DNA of 6,789 bases from an uncultured Chloroflexota bacterium (GCA_903930745.1 CAIYZX010000188.1:1-6789); one strand, 5' to 3'. Counted from the stretch's first letter, positions 1 through 5,554 are shown. Made by a program: numbers and translations. The notes: generated by a model from the letters alone, not told the origin.

Positions 1-159
1 GGACGGGCGGGTGCGCTGCAGGCCCATTCAGCGAGGCCTTGGGGCGGTGGCGGGGTTGGTCACGATCCGTCGGGTCCTTCGTCAGGGTGGCGCCTGGAGC
101 GGTCCCGGGCGCGTGCCTTGCGCGGGAGTGTAGCGCACGGCCTCCGACGCTCCGGGGAC
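1..159. other. non-coding tail downstream of the metallopeptidase gene
   Basis: This stretch lies past the TAG stop of the metallopeptidase gene. No frame on either strand gives a convincing protein; the short open frames are rich in Arg, Pro and Gly, as expected from random high-GC DNA. On the minus strand an ATG at 27-25 opens a frame that runs nine codons to the left edge (MGLQRTRPS). It could be the start of a next gene, but nine codons cannot decide this. A TACACT hexamer on the minus strand near 130 fits the loose -10 pattern TAnnnT but has no -35 partner. I see no hairpin followed by a T run. Confidence 0.5.
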
Positions 160-2184
160 CTAGGCGGCCCCCACCACGGCGTGGCGCGCCCTGCGGGCCA
201 GGCGGCCAACCGTGGACGCGAGCAGGAGCACCGCCGCCAGCGAGCCCAGCACGATGAGCAGGCGCCGCCGCCCTTCATGCCACGCGCCGCTCCAGGCGAC
301 GAACGCGCGATCTGCGGCTGCGATCGCTCCGGTGGCGTCACCGCTCTCGAATGCGGTACGGGCCGCGACGAGGTCCGCCTCGGGGTCCGCGCCCACCATG
401 CCCACCCGGACCAGCGGGTCGTTGTCAGGCGTGCGGGCGGCCTCTGCGGTGGCCAGCGCCACCATCGCGGCGCGCAGCTGCTCCGCCATGGCGCTCGCGT
501 CCACCAGGGAACCCGTCTCGAAGAGCCGCCGCATGTCGCCCGGGAGCGTGAGCCCCTGCTGCTCCGCCGTGGACTCCAACGCGTTGCGCTGGGCGATCAC
601 GGTGCGCGCGTCCGCCATGAGGCGCTGGGCGGCGTCGAAGCGCCAGGCGCGCAGCGCGTCCCGAACCTGGCGAGGCAGGGCCCACTCGTCCGCCACGGCG
701 AGCGTCTGCGCGTAGGCCGCCTGTGCGATGGCCCGTTCATCCAGCTGCGAACGCTCGTCGGGGCGGAGCACCCAGGTTCGCCAGAGGTCCGTGAAGTCCC
801 TGCCGGTCTCCATCTCAAGGAGATCAAGGAGACCACGCCAGTCCGGGGCGCCCGCGACACCCTCCGGCGTGGCGCCGGCGGCGGCACCAGAGGCACCCGC
901 AGGCGGTTGGTACGCGCCCACGCCCGCGGCGGCGTCCGCCCAGACGCGGGTGAGCGCGGCGTCCCCTGCCCGCTCCGCGATCAGCGTTGCCAGCTCAAGG
1001 GACGCGGCGTACCCGTACGCCTCCTGTGCCGGGTCCGCGGCGGGCGCGTTGGCGGCGTGCGGCCAGGCATTGAGCGGGATGGCATCCGCGGCCATCTTGT
1101 CCGTCAGAGCGGGCGCCGTGCCCTTGAGCCCCAGCACGCCGGCGACGCGCGTGGCGTACAGCGAGGCGAACCCCTCGATGGCCCAGCGGTCCCCGAGGAG
1201 ACTGCCGTGGAACCAGCCGTGCGCCGCCTCGTGGACGGTGACCAGGGGCGCGGCCCAGTAGGCCACGGAGATCTCCAGTCCGGCTGGATCGAAGACGCCC
1301 GCGTAGCCGCCGGCTGCCCGGCTGACGGACTCCGTGATGGTGGTGGGATCCTGGTGCGGCCACGGGATGCCGATGGCGGCCCGGAGCGCCGGGAGCGCAC
1401 GCACCAGGACATCCTGGGTGCGCGGGGCCCAGGCCGGATCGTCCACCCACGAGCGGAGCCGGAGGTTGATCTGCTGGTCGCCGGCCGGGATGACGAGGGG
1501 CGCGGATGCGTAGACCGCGGCCTGCTGGGCGGAGACGTAGGCAAACCAGGTGAGCGGCGACGCCAGCGGACCGGTGGAGAGGGTGACCCCCCCGTCCTCG
1601 CCCAGGCCGTGGCGTTCGAATGAGCCGGACTCCACGGTGACGTCCCATCCGAGCGGGAAGCTCACGGTGGCCGAGCTGCCCCTGGCGCCGGTCGAGGCGT
1701 ACGCCCAGACGGGGATCGTGATGAGACCGCTCGCGGCGCGTGCCTGGGTGTTGGCGTTCTTGCCCGTGGTCAGGATGTCGAACGTGAGGAGGTAGGCCGC
1801 GCTCTTGCCGAAGAGCAGCCTTGTGCCGAGGGCGATGCGAAGCAGCGTGCCGTCCTTCGACGTCTTGACCGCGCGTACTGCGGCGCCCTTGACGCCGCCG
1901 ACCTTGAAGCCGGTGGTGCCGGGTTGGACCACGAGGTAGGCGGAGTCGAAGTAGAACGTGCGGGTCCTGCTCTCCGGCACGCGGTTGGTCGCGGTGATCG
2001 CCACGGACACGTGGATCAGGTGCGCGTCCGGGTCCGGCGTGTACGTGGCTTCCGTGACGAGGGTGAGGTCCGTGGCCGCGGCCCTGACCTCCTCCACGGG
2101 AACGAGGCCCGCAACGGGCGCGAACCCGGTCCAGGCGATGGCTCCGGCAAGCGCGAGCCGCACCGCCCCGATGTGTGCCCTCAC
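160..2184 (-). CDS. membrane-anchored gluzincin-type zinc metallopeptidase (M1 / peptidase MA-like)
   Basis: This 674-aa protein is predicted to be exported and anchored at its C-terminus. A hydrophobic segment at about residues 10-28, followed by VRAAA at 33-37, looks like a signal peptide. Residues 40-290 form a beta-rich extracellular region. The zinc motif is HEAAH (H318, E319, H322), and the third ligand is probably E337 in WAIEGFA, 14 residues further on. Classical M1 aminopeptidases have 18 residues there, so it is nearer the peptidase MA-like group. An alpha-helical region follows, then one membrane helix at about 642-660 and an Arg-rich cytoplasmic tail, so most of the protein faces outwards. 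I chose the GTG at 2184 because it overlaps the upstream TGA as GTGA, which indicates translational coupling, and because the signal peptide begins there. An in-frame extension to 2409 only reads the upstream gene in another frame. The substrate is unknown. The peptidase fold is fairly sure; activity is inferred. Confidence 0.85.
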   Translation of the reverse strand: MRAHIGAVRLALAGAIAWTGFAPVAGLVPVEEVRAAATDLTLVTEATYTPDPDAHLIHVSVAITATNRVPESRTRTFYFDSAYLVVQPGTTGFKVGGVKGAAVRAVKTSKDGTLLRIALGTRLLFGKSAAYLLTFDILTTGKNANTQARAASGLITIPVWAYASTGARGSSATVSFPLGWDVTVESGSFERHGLGEDGGVTLSTGPLASPLTWFAYVSAQQAAVYASAPLVIPAGDQQINLRLRSWVDDPAWAPRTQDVLVRALPALRAAIGIPWPHQDPTTITESVSRAAGGYAGVFDPAGLEISVAYWAAPLVTVHEAAHGWFHGSLLGDRWAIEGFASLYATRVAGVLGLKGTAPALTDKMAADAIPLNAWPHAANAPAADPAQEAYGYAASLELATLIAERAGDAALTRVWADAAAGVGAYQPPAGASGAAAGATPEGVAGAPDWRGLLDLLEMETGRDFTDLWRTWVLRPDERSQLDERAIAQAAYAQTLAVADEWALPRQVRDALRAWRFDAAQRLMADARTVIAQRNALESTAEQQGLTLPGDMRRLFETGSLVDASAMAEQLRAAMVALATAEAARTPDNDPLVRVGMVGADPEADLVAARTAFESGDATGAIAAADRAFVAWSGAWHEGRRRLLIVLGSLAAVLLLASTVGRLARRARHAVVGAA

Positions 2185-2825
2185 GAGACGAAGGGCTCCG
2201 ATGCCGCGCGGGTCCCGGCGTCGGGCGTCCCGGCGTCGGGCGTCCCGGCGTCGGCGCCTTCGGCCCCGCCCACGCCGGCATCGGCGTCGGCCTCGTCGCC
2301 CACCAGCTCCGCGAGCTCTCCGGCGTACCGGACCATGAGCCTGACCCCCGGCCCGTTCCGGCGCGCGGCAGGCGGCGGATCCATGGACCACGCCCCGGCC
2401 TTCAGCCACTCGCCCGCCTCAGCGTGGAACCGGTCCGCCACGGCCAGCTGCCGCGCGAGCGCGACCCCCAACGCGTCCCTCTCTGCGAGTGCCGCGGGGA
2501 TCTCCGCCACCAGCACGGGGCGCTCGTCCTCGGAGACCACGAACTTGATGAACGGCAGCTCGTCGTTCCAGCGCAGAAGCTTGCGATACGACTTGCGGAA
2601 GCTGTCGTTGATGGGCGGCGCGAAGTGCGCCCAGCAGATGAGCGCCAGGGACGGATCCAGGATCAGGGTGACGCGAAGCGCCGCCCGCCGGCGCCCGTCC
2701 AGGACAAGGTCCCACGACGTGACGCCCTCACGGTCGGCGCGCTCCAGGGGCACCAGGCCAAGCTCTGTGAGCCAGGCCGCGACGTCGTCCGCGGTCACGG
2801 ATGACGCCGGGGGGACGATGGACAT
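2181..2825 (-). CDS. YbjN-like (secretion-chaperone-like fold) protein
   Basis: This is a 214-aa soluble protein with no signal peptide. Residues from about 8 to 160 have the pattern of the YbjN family: an N-terminal helix (VTADDVAAWLTELGL), strands with a WDLVLDG turn, a helical middle carrying LLRWNDELPFIKF, a strand VLVAEIP, and a closing helix ending in VADRFH. YbjN-type proteins are small alpha/beta proteins related in fold to type III secretion chaperones and are thought to act through protein contacts rather than catalysis. The tail from about 180 is Asp/Ala/Gly-rich and contains three DAGT(P/R) repeats. I chose the ATG at 2825 because a TAGACT -10 box lies seven bases upstream, as in leaderless transcripts, and no Shine-Dalgarno is present. 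Longer in-frame starts up to 2978 would run through a repeat element and an Arg-rich stretch. Its stop overlaps the metallopeptidase start, so the two proteins probably work together, perhaps with this one on the cytoplasmic side. Confidence 0.8.
   Translation of the reverse strand: MSIVPPASSVTADDVAAWLTELGLVPLERADREGVTSWDLVLDGRRRAALRVTLILDPSLALICWAHFAPPINDSFRKSYRKLLRWNDELPFIKFVVSEDERPVLVAEIPAALAERDALGVALARQLAVADRFHAEAGEWLKAGAWSMDPPPAARRNGPGVRLMVRYAGELAELVGDEADADAGVGGAEGADAGTPDAGTPDAGTRAASEPFVS
2212..2256 (-). repeat. three tandem 15-bp repeats encoding DAGTP
   Basis: On the plus strand the unit GTCCCGGCGTCGGGC occurs at 2212-2226 and 2227-2241, and a third copy at 2242-2256 differs only in its last two bases. 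Read on the minus strand in the frame of the YbjN-like gene, the units encode DAGTP, DAGTP and DAGTR near the C-terminus. Because the unit is a multiple of three, gain or loss of copies changes linker length without shifting the frame or disturbing the GTGA coupling 28 bases downstream. Confidence 0.9.
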
Positions 2826-2832
2826 GGCGCGG

Positions 2833-2838
2833 AGTCTA
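2833..2838 (-). promoter_or_regulatory. -10 box (TAGACT) of the YbjN-like/peptidase operon, leaderless
   Basis: TAGACT on the minus strand fits the TAnnnT consensus of high-GC bacteria. It is followed by exactly seven bases and then the ATG at 2825, so transcription would begin at or next to the start codon. The lack of any AGGAGG-like sequence upstream of this ATG agrees with a leaderless message. There is no clear TTGAC-type -35 box at 16-18 bp, so the assignment rests on the -10 box and the spacing alone. Confidence 0.45.
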
Positions 2839-2934
2839 CCCGAGAGCCCCAAGCGGACCCCGCGTCGCCCCCGCAGGACCCGCGACCGGCCCTGCTCGAG
2901 GGTCGCCCTGTCGCAGCCGGACATGTTCCGTCGC

Positions 2935-3006
2935 ACCCTCGGCCGAGTCGCCGGGCGACTCGCTCGATGGTGCGCCACGCCGCCAGGGTGACGCCCGATG
3001 CCGGAG
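2935..3006. repeat. interspersed palindromic repeat, copy 1
   Basis: The core at 2944-2962 is CGAGTCGCCGGGCGACTCG, a perfect inverted repeat with 9-bp arms around a central G. It is followed by CTCGATGGTGCGCCACGCC. Bases 2941-2984 are identical over 44 positions to copy 3 at 4192-4235, which chance cannot explain. Similarity to copy 2 continues to about 3006 through shared GGGTG, CGCCC and GCCGGAG blocks. The element sits between the start of the YbjN-like gene and the stop of the 115-aa gene. As RNA it would form a 7-bp stem with a CCGGG loop, but no T run follows on either side, so it is not a standard terminator. Confidence 0.85.
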
Positions 3007-3037
3007 CCGCCGGAGCTCGGCGCACGGCGACAGGCGA

Positions 3038-3385
3038 TCAGCGGCCCGAGCAGTCCACCCAGAGCACCGTGGCCGTGCTCACGGCTCCGTTGTCAACGAC
3101 CGAGCCCGTGAAACGCAGTCCCTTGACGGCGCCGGGCGCGAGGCAGGCGGGCCAGCCGTCCTTGTGCTCCACGCCGAGGCTGTCCCTCCACACCACCGGG
3201 GAGCGGAGGCCGTAGGCCGTGTCGCCGGCCCAGATGGTGGCCACCCCTTGACCAACGAAGCCGTCGCCCGTCAGCGATGCCGGACCGCCCTTGACGGTCA
3301 CTCGCCAGCCCAGCGCGATCCCCGCGACGACAAGCACTGCGGCGACCGCAAGCGCCACCGCGACAGGAACCTGAACCTTGCGCAT
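3038..3385 (-). CDS. small secreted or membrane-anchored hypothetical protein
   Basis: I do not recognise a named family for this 115-aa protein. A hydrophobic helix at residues 6-26 after MRKVQ marks it as exported or anchored by its N-terminus. The rest (about 88 residues) is predicted to be beta-rich and exported, with two cysteines, C81 in GWPACLAPG and C112 in WVDC, that probably form a disulfide. Regular alternation of hydrophobic residues in RFTGSVVDN and TATVLWVDC supports a real folded domain. The ATG at 3385 places the hydrophobic helix at the N-terminus; the preceding AGGTTTGGGGGCGAG gives a modest G-rich ribosome site. An extension to 3454 would read through the promoter region and the edge of a repeat. 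The gene lies between repeat copies 1 and 2 and is divergent from the plus-strand membrane gene. Confidence 0.7.
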   Translation of the reverse strand: MRKVQVPVAVALAVAAVLVVAGIALGWRVTVKGGPASLTGDGFVGQGVATIWAGDTAYGLRSPVVWRDSLGVEHKDGWPACLAPGAVKGLRFTGSVVDNGAVSTATVLWVDCSGR

Positions 3386-3407
3386 CTCGCCCCCAAACCT
3401 GCAAGCA

Positions 3408-3425
3408 CGACCACTGGGATGGTCG
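3408..3425. promoter_or_regulatory. inverted repeat upstream of the 115-aa gene, possible operator
   Basis: CGACCA at 3408-3413 and TGGTCG at 3420-3425 are perfect inverted arms separated by CTGGGA. The site lies 23-40 bases upstream of the ATG at 3385 and overlaps the weak -10 candidate GACCAT (3419-3424, minus). It could be a repressor site or a small 5' UTR hairpin. Six-base arms are short and may be chance in GC-rich DNA. Confidence 0.25.
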
Positions 3426-3454
3426 CGTCCGGGGCGGGTCGGGTCAAGTGTCAA
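3419..3454 (-). promoter_or_regulatory. possible promoter of the 115-aa gene
   Basis: On the minus strand a consensus TTGACA (3454-3449) is followed immediately by TTGACC (3447-3442). TTGACC has a 17-bp spacer to GACCAT (3424-3419), a poor -10 box. The -35 elements are good and the -10 is weak. The TTGACA overlaps the left end of repeat copy 2, so the repeat may have brought in or replaced part of the promoter. Confidence 0.25.
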
Positions 3455-3537
3455 ACGGCTAGCCCCTCACGGCTGCGTCGCCGGGCGACTCGCTCGACGC
3501 CGCGCCGGTCCGCCTGGGTGCCGCCCATCTGCCGGAG
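3450..3537. repeat. interspersed palindromic repeat, copy 2
   Basis: This copy spans about 88 bp and links the other two. Its left part, GTCAAACGGCTAGCCCCTCA and on to 3473, matches copy 3 (4171-4194) at 23 of 24 positions. Its core at 3474-3497 matches at 22 of 24. Its right part with GGGTG, CGCCC and GCCGGAG matches copy 1. Two substitutions in the left arm reduce the palindrome to GTCGCC G GGCGAC. It is the most diverged copy and lies between the divergently transcribed small genes. Confidence 0.8.
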
Positions 3538-3656
3538 TCTCGGAGGTGTGCCTTTCCGGTTGACTACGGTGAGAGCTGCATGTCGTGGCCGGTGAGTTGG
3601 CCCGTGACTGGGTGGGGTCGGCGTACGAGACGGCATCGCTTGACTCCGCAAGCCCC

Positions 3657-3684
3657 TTGACGGGGGCGACCACCGAGGTATCGT
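3657..3684 (+). promoter_or_regulatory. sigma-70-type promoter of the plus-strand membrane gene
   Basis: A -35 box TTGACG (3657-3662) and a -10 box TATCGT (3679-3684) are separated by 16 bp. Seven bases after the -10 box comes GTG at 3692, so the expected start of transcription coincides with the start codon and the message would be leaderless. The same seven-base spacing is seen at the YbjN-like gene. The -35 hexamer is also framed by GCCCC (3652-3656) and GGGGC (3663-3667), a small inverted repeat of uncertain meaning. Confidence 0.55.
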
Positions 3685-3701
3685 GCTACTCGTGAGTAGC
3701 A
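3684..3701. promoter_or_regulatory. perfect palindrome over the -10 box and start codon, likely operator
   Basis: TGCTACTCGTGAGTAGCA is a perfect inverted repeat with 8-bp arms and a 2-bp centre. It begins on the last base of the -10 box, covers the expected transcription start and has its centre on the GTG codon at 3692. Compact palindromes placed like this are typical of dimeric repressor sites such as those of the TetR group, but the family cannot be named from the site alone and no helix-turn-helix gene is in the window. As RNA the arms could hide the start codon in a hairpin. Confidence 0.5.
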
Positions 3702-4183
3702 TTTGGAGCATTCACCCGCGCCTCACGGCCCGTGTTGTCGGCGCCGTCATCGGCGGAGGCTGTGGAGTGCTCGCGCTCGGACTGAGCGCTGCAAACGCGA
3801 CCTGGTACGGCGGTGTCGGGCAGTATGCGCTCGGGTGCGCCGTGCTCGTGCTCGGCTGCTCTCTCGGATGGGCGTGCGGCCCGCGTGCGGGCCGACCGGG
3901 CGCTCGCAGCGCCGCTGGGACTGCTGGTCGAATCACCACCGTCGCGGTACCGCTCGGCGCGGTCCTGTTGGCGGTCTTCTACGCCGTCTTCGGGCCGTCT
4001 GGGGGCGCCTACCCCGGGTACACCCTGGCCGAGGTGGGTGCGGGCGTTATCGGCCTGGCTCTCATCGGCCTGATTGTCCTCGGGCTGCCGATGGCCGGGC
4101 TCACCTTCGTGACGGCGAGCATCTGGGTCTTCCTCGTGCGCAGCATCCTCGCTCGGCTTCGCTCGCCGGAGTCAACCGGCTAG
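3692..4183 (+). CDS. small polytopic membrane protein, function unknown
   Basis: This 163-aa protein is mostly hydrophobic, with four or five predicted membrane helices at about residues 12-32, 44-63, 81-101, 112-131 and 132-150. A short positively charged loop (GPRAGRPGARS) lies after the second helix and an Arg-containing tail (RSILARLRSPESTG) closes the protein. I find no catalytic motif and recognise no family. GTG at 3692 is preferred because it sits seven bases after the -10 box. GTG at 3683, three codons earlier, lies inside that box although a GAGG at 3675-3678 precedes it. It is the only plus-strand gene, is flanked by repeat copies 2 and 3, and its TAG stop lies inside copy 3. Its codon use looks more relaxed than its neighbours, with more A- and T-ending codons (AGT, ATT, GTT, GCT, GCA), which hints at acquisition or weak selection. 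Confidence 0.65.
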   Translation: MSSIWSIHPRLTARVVGAVIGGGCGVLALGLSAANATWYGGVGQYALGCAVLVLGCSLGWACGPRAGRPGARSAAGTAGRITTVAVPLGAVLLAVFYAVFGPSGGAYPGYTLAEVGAGVIGLALIGLIVLGLPMAGLTFVTASIWVFLVRSILARLRSPESTG

Positions 4184-4235
4184 CCCCTCACGGCCGAGTC
4201 GCCGGGCGACTCGCTCGATGGTGCGCCACGCCGCC
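4171..4235. repeat. interspersed palindromic repeat, copy 3
   Basis: The left part GTCAACCGGCTAGCCCCTCA (4171-4190) matches copy 2, and 4192-4235 is identical to copy 1 over 44 bases. The perfect 9-bp-arm palindrome is at 4195-4213. It fills the space between the convergent membrane gene and glgC and supplies the TAG stop of the former (4181-4183). The position would suit a bidirectional terminator, but there is no T run on either strand. Beyond 4235 the bases GCGATGGCGGA resemble the right end of copy 1 after a short deletion, so the element may extend to the glgC stop. Confidence 0.85.
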
Positions 4236-4248
4236 GCGATGGCGGAAC

Positions 4249-5547
4249 CTACAGCGTCGCCGCCTCGTCCGCCTCGCCCTCGTCGCCGCCGCGCGCCTTG
4301 CGCTCCACGGAGCCGCCGGACCTGATCACCCGCGACCCGTAGTCCGTGGCCCGGACCTGCTCCCCCACCTTCACGTTCCGGCCCAGGTGGGCGCCGCGCG
4401 GCACCACGGAGTACTTGCCCACCACGGTGATGCCCGTGTTGAGGCGCGACGGCTCCTGGCGGTTGGGCGGCGAGTCGTACGGGCCGTCGCCCACGATGGC
4501 GCCCTGGCCCACCACCACCTCCTTGTCCAGGATGGCGCGGTCCACCACGGCACCGGCCCGGACCACGGAGTCGAACATCACGATGGAGTCGCGCACCACC
4601 GCGCCAACGTCCACGCGCACGCCCGGCGAGAGGACGCTGTTCACCACGGTCCCGTTGATCACGCAGCCGTGCGAGATCATGGACCGGTGGACCTGGGCCG
4701 TGGGCCCGATCTTCGCCGGCGCCCGCTCCTCGGACCGGGTGTGGATCAGCCACTCCTTGTCGTACAGGTCCAGCTCCGGCGAATCGTCCAGGAGCGCCAT
4801 GTTGGCCTCCCAGAACGACTGGATGGTCCCCACGTCCTGCCAGTAGCCGTCGAAACGGTAGCCGTAGACCCGGGCCCCGCCCTCGAGCATCGCCGGAATC
4901 ACGTCGGCGCCGAAGTCCCGCCGATCCTCGGACAGCCACTTGATCAGCGCCCGCTTCGAGAAGACGTAGACGCCCATGGACGCGAGGTCTGACTTCGGGA
5001 CCTTGGGCTTCTCCTGCCACTCGGTCACGCGGTCCTGCTCGTCCAGCGCGAGGATGCCCATGCGGGGCGCCTCCGCGATGGGCACGCGCCGCACGGCGAT
5101 GGTCACGTCCGCCCGGCGACGCTTGTGCGCGGCGATGAACGGCTGGTAGTCCATCTTGTAGATGTGGTCGCCCGCGAGGATGAGCACGAGGTCCCCGCCG
5201 CGCTCCACCACGTTGATGTTCTGGAGGACGGCGTCCGCGGTGCCGCCATACCACTCCGCCACCTTGCCGCGCTTCACGTACGGCTGGAGCATCCGCACGC
5301 CGCCCTGGCTGCGGTCCAGGTCCCAGGGCCTGCCCAGGCCCACGTGGTCGTTGAGCGAGCGCGGGTTGTACTGGGTGAGCACCACCACGTTGTCCACGCC
5401 GGAGTTGACGCAGTTGGACAGCGCGAAGTCGATGATCCGGTACTTGCCGCCGAAGGGGACCGCGGGCTTGGCGCGCACGGAGCTGAGGATGGAGAGCCGC
5501 TCGCCCTCGCCACCCGCGAGGATCACCGCAAGGACCGGCTTGGCCAA
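4249..5547 (-). CDS. glgC: glucose-1-phosphate adenylyltransferase (ADP-glucose pyrophosphorylase)
   Basis: The enzyme makes ADP-glucose and pyrophosphate from ATP and glucose-1-phosphate, the committed step of bacterial glycogen synthesis, in the cytoplasm. The 432-aa length is normal for GlgC. The nucleotidyltransferase domain opens with LAGGEGERL (10-18), then RAKPAVPFGGKYRIIDF (25-41), which carries the nucleotide-binding and allosteric-region residues. Catalytic D127 is in AGDHIYKMDY, the glucose-1-phosphate motif EKP is at 179-181, and YWQDVGTI is at 235-242. Residues from about 275 to 400 have the imperfect hexapeptide rhythm of the left-handed beta-helix that mediates oligomer contacts and regulation. 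The last 20 residues are charged and poorly conserved. The start is TTG at 5547, supported by GGGAG (5559-5555) seven bases upstream. The upstream M23 gene ends 76 bp away on the same strand; no other glycogen gene is in view. Confidence 0.96.
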   Translation of the reverse strand: MAKPVLAVILAGGEGERLSILSSVRAKPAVPFGGKYRIIDFALSNCVNSGVDNVVVLTQYNPRSLNDHVGLGRPWDLDRSQGGVRMLQPYVKRGKVAEWYGGTADAVLQNINVVERGGDLVLILAGDHIYKMDYQPFIAAHKRRRADVTIAVRRVPIAEAPRMGILALDEQDRVTEWQEKPKVPKSDLASMGVYVFSKRALIKWLSEDRRDFGADVIPAMLEGGARVYGYRFDGYWQDVGTIQSFWEANMALLDDSPELDLYDKEWLIHTRSEERAPAKIGPTAQVHRSMISHGCVINGTVVNSVLSPGVRVDVGAVVRDSIVMFDSVVRAGAVVDRAILDKEVVVGQGAIVGDGPYDSPPNRQEPSRLNTGITVVGKYSVVPRGAHLGRNVKVGEQVRATDYGSRVIRSGGSVERKARGGDEGEADEAATL

Positions 5548-5554
5548 CGTCGTG

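Larger units (their letters stand above)
3386..3691. other. divergent intergenic region between two small genes
   Basis: This 306-bp gap separates the minus-strand 115-aa gene from the plus-strand membrane gene. Reading rightwards it holds an inverted repeat at 3408-3425, TTGAC-type boxes for leftward transcription at 3442-3454, repeat copy 2 at 3450-3537, about 100 bases with no recognisable signal (3538-3639), and the rightward promoter and operator at 3657-3701. Short minus-strand open frames across 3451-3711 have no plausible ribosome site and read through the repeat, so I do not call a gene here. Confidence 0.6.

Noticed and set aside
1..27. Start of another minus-strand gene at ATG 27
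   Set aside because: Only nine codons are inside the window and there is no clear ribosome site, so it cannot be called.
118..1623. Long plus-strand open frame opposite the metallopeptidase gene
   Set aside because: It is an antisense shadow of a GC-rich gene; it is rich in Arg, Gly and His, has no domain, and the minus-strand frame has a zinc motif and signal peptide.
2185..2409. In-frame N-terminal extension of the metallopeptidase
   Set aside because: It overlaps the YbjN-like gene, is an Arg/Gly low-complexity stretch and would hide the signal peptide; the GTGA overlap gives a better start.
2826..2978. Longer start for the YbjN-like protein
   Set aside because: The extension is Arg-rich, runs through repeat copy 1 and would lie upstream of the -10 box.
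3386..3454. Longer start for the 115-aa protein
   Set aside because: It would place the hydrophobic export helix internally and crosses the likely promoter.
3451..3711. Small minus-strand frames (68 and 86 codons) in the divergent gap
   Set aside because: They read through repeat copy 2, lack a ribosome site and show no domain or codon bias.
4195..4213. Intrinsic (rho-independent) terminator
   Set aside because: The stem is good but neither strand has a following T run.
2935..4235. Integron-type cassette array with attC sites
   Set aside because: The repeats lack GTTRRRY/RYYYAAC core sites and the enclosed genes point in opposite directions.
2935..4235. CRISPR array
   Set aside because: Copies are about 530 and 720 bp apart with genes between them, not short regular spacers.
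3703..4992. Long plus-strand frame across the membrane gene and glgC
   Set aside because: It is a shadow of the membrane gene's other frame and of antisense glgC.
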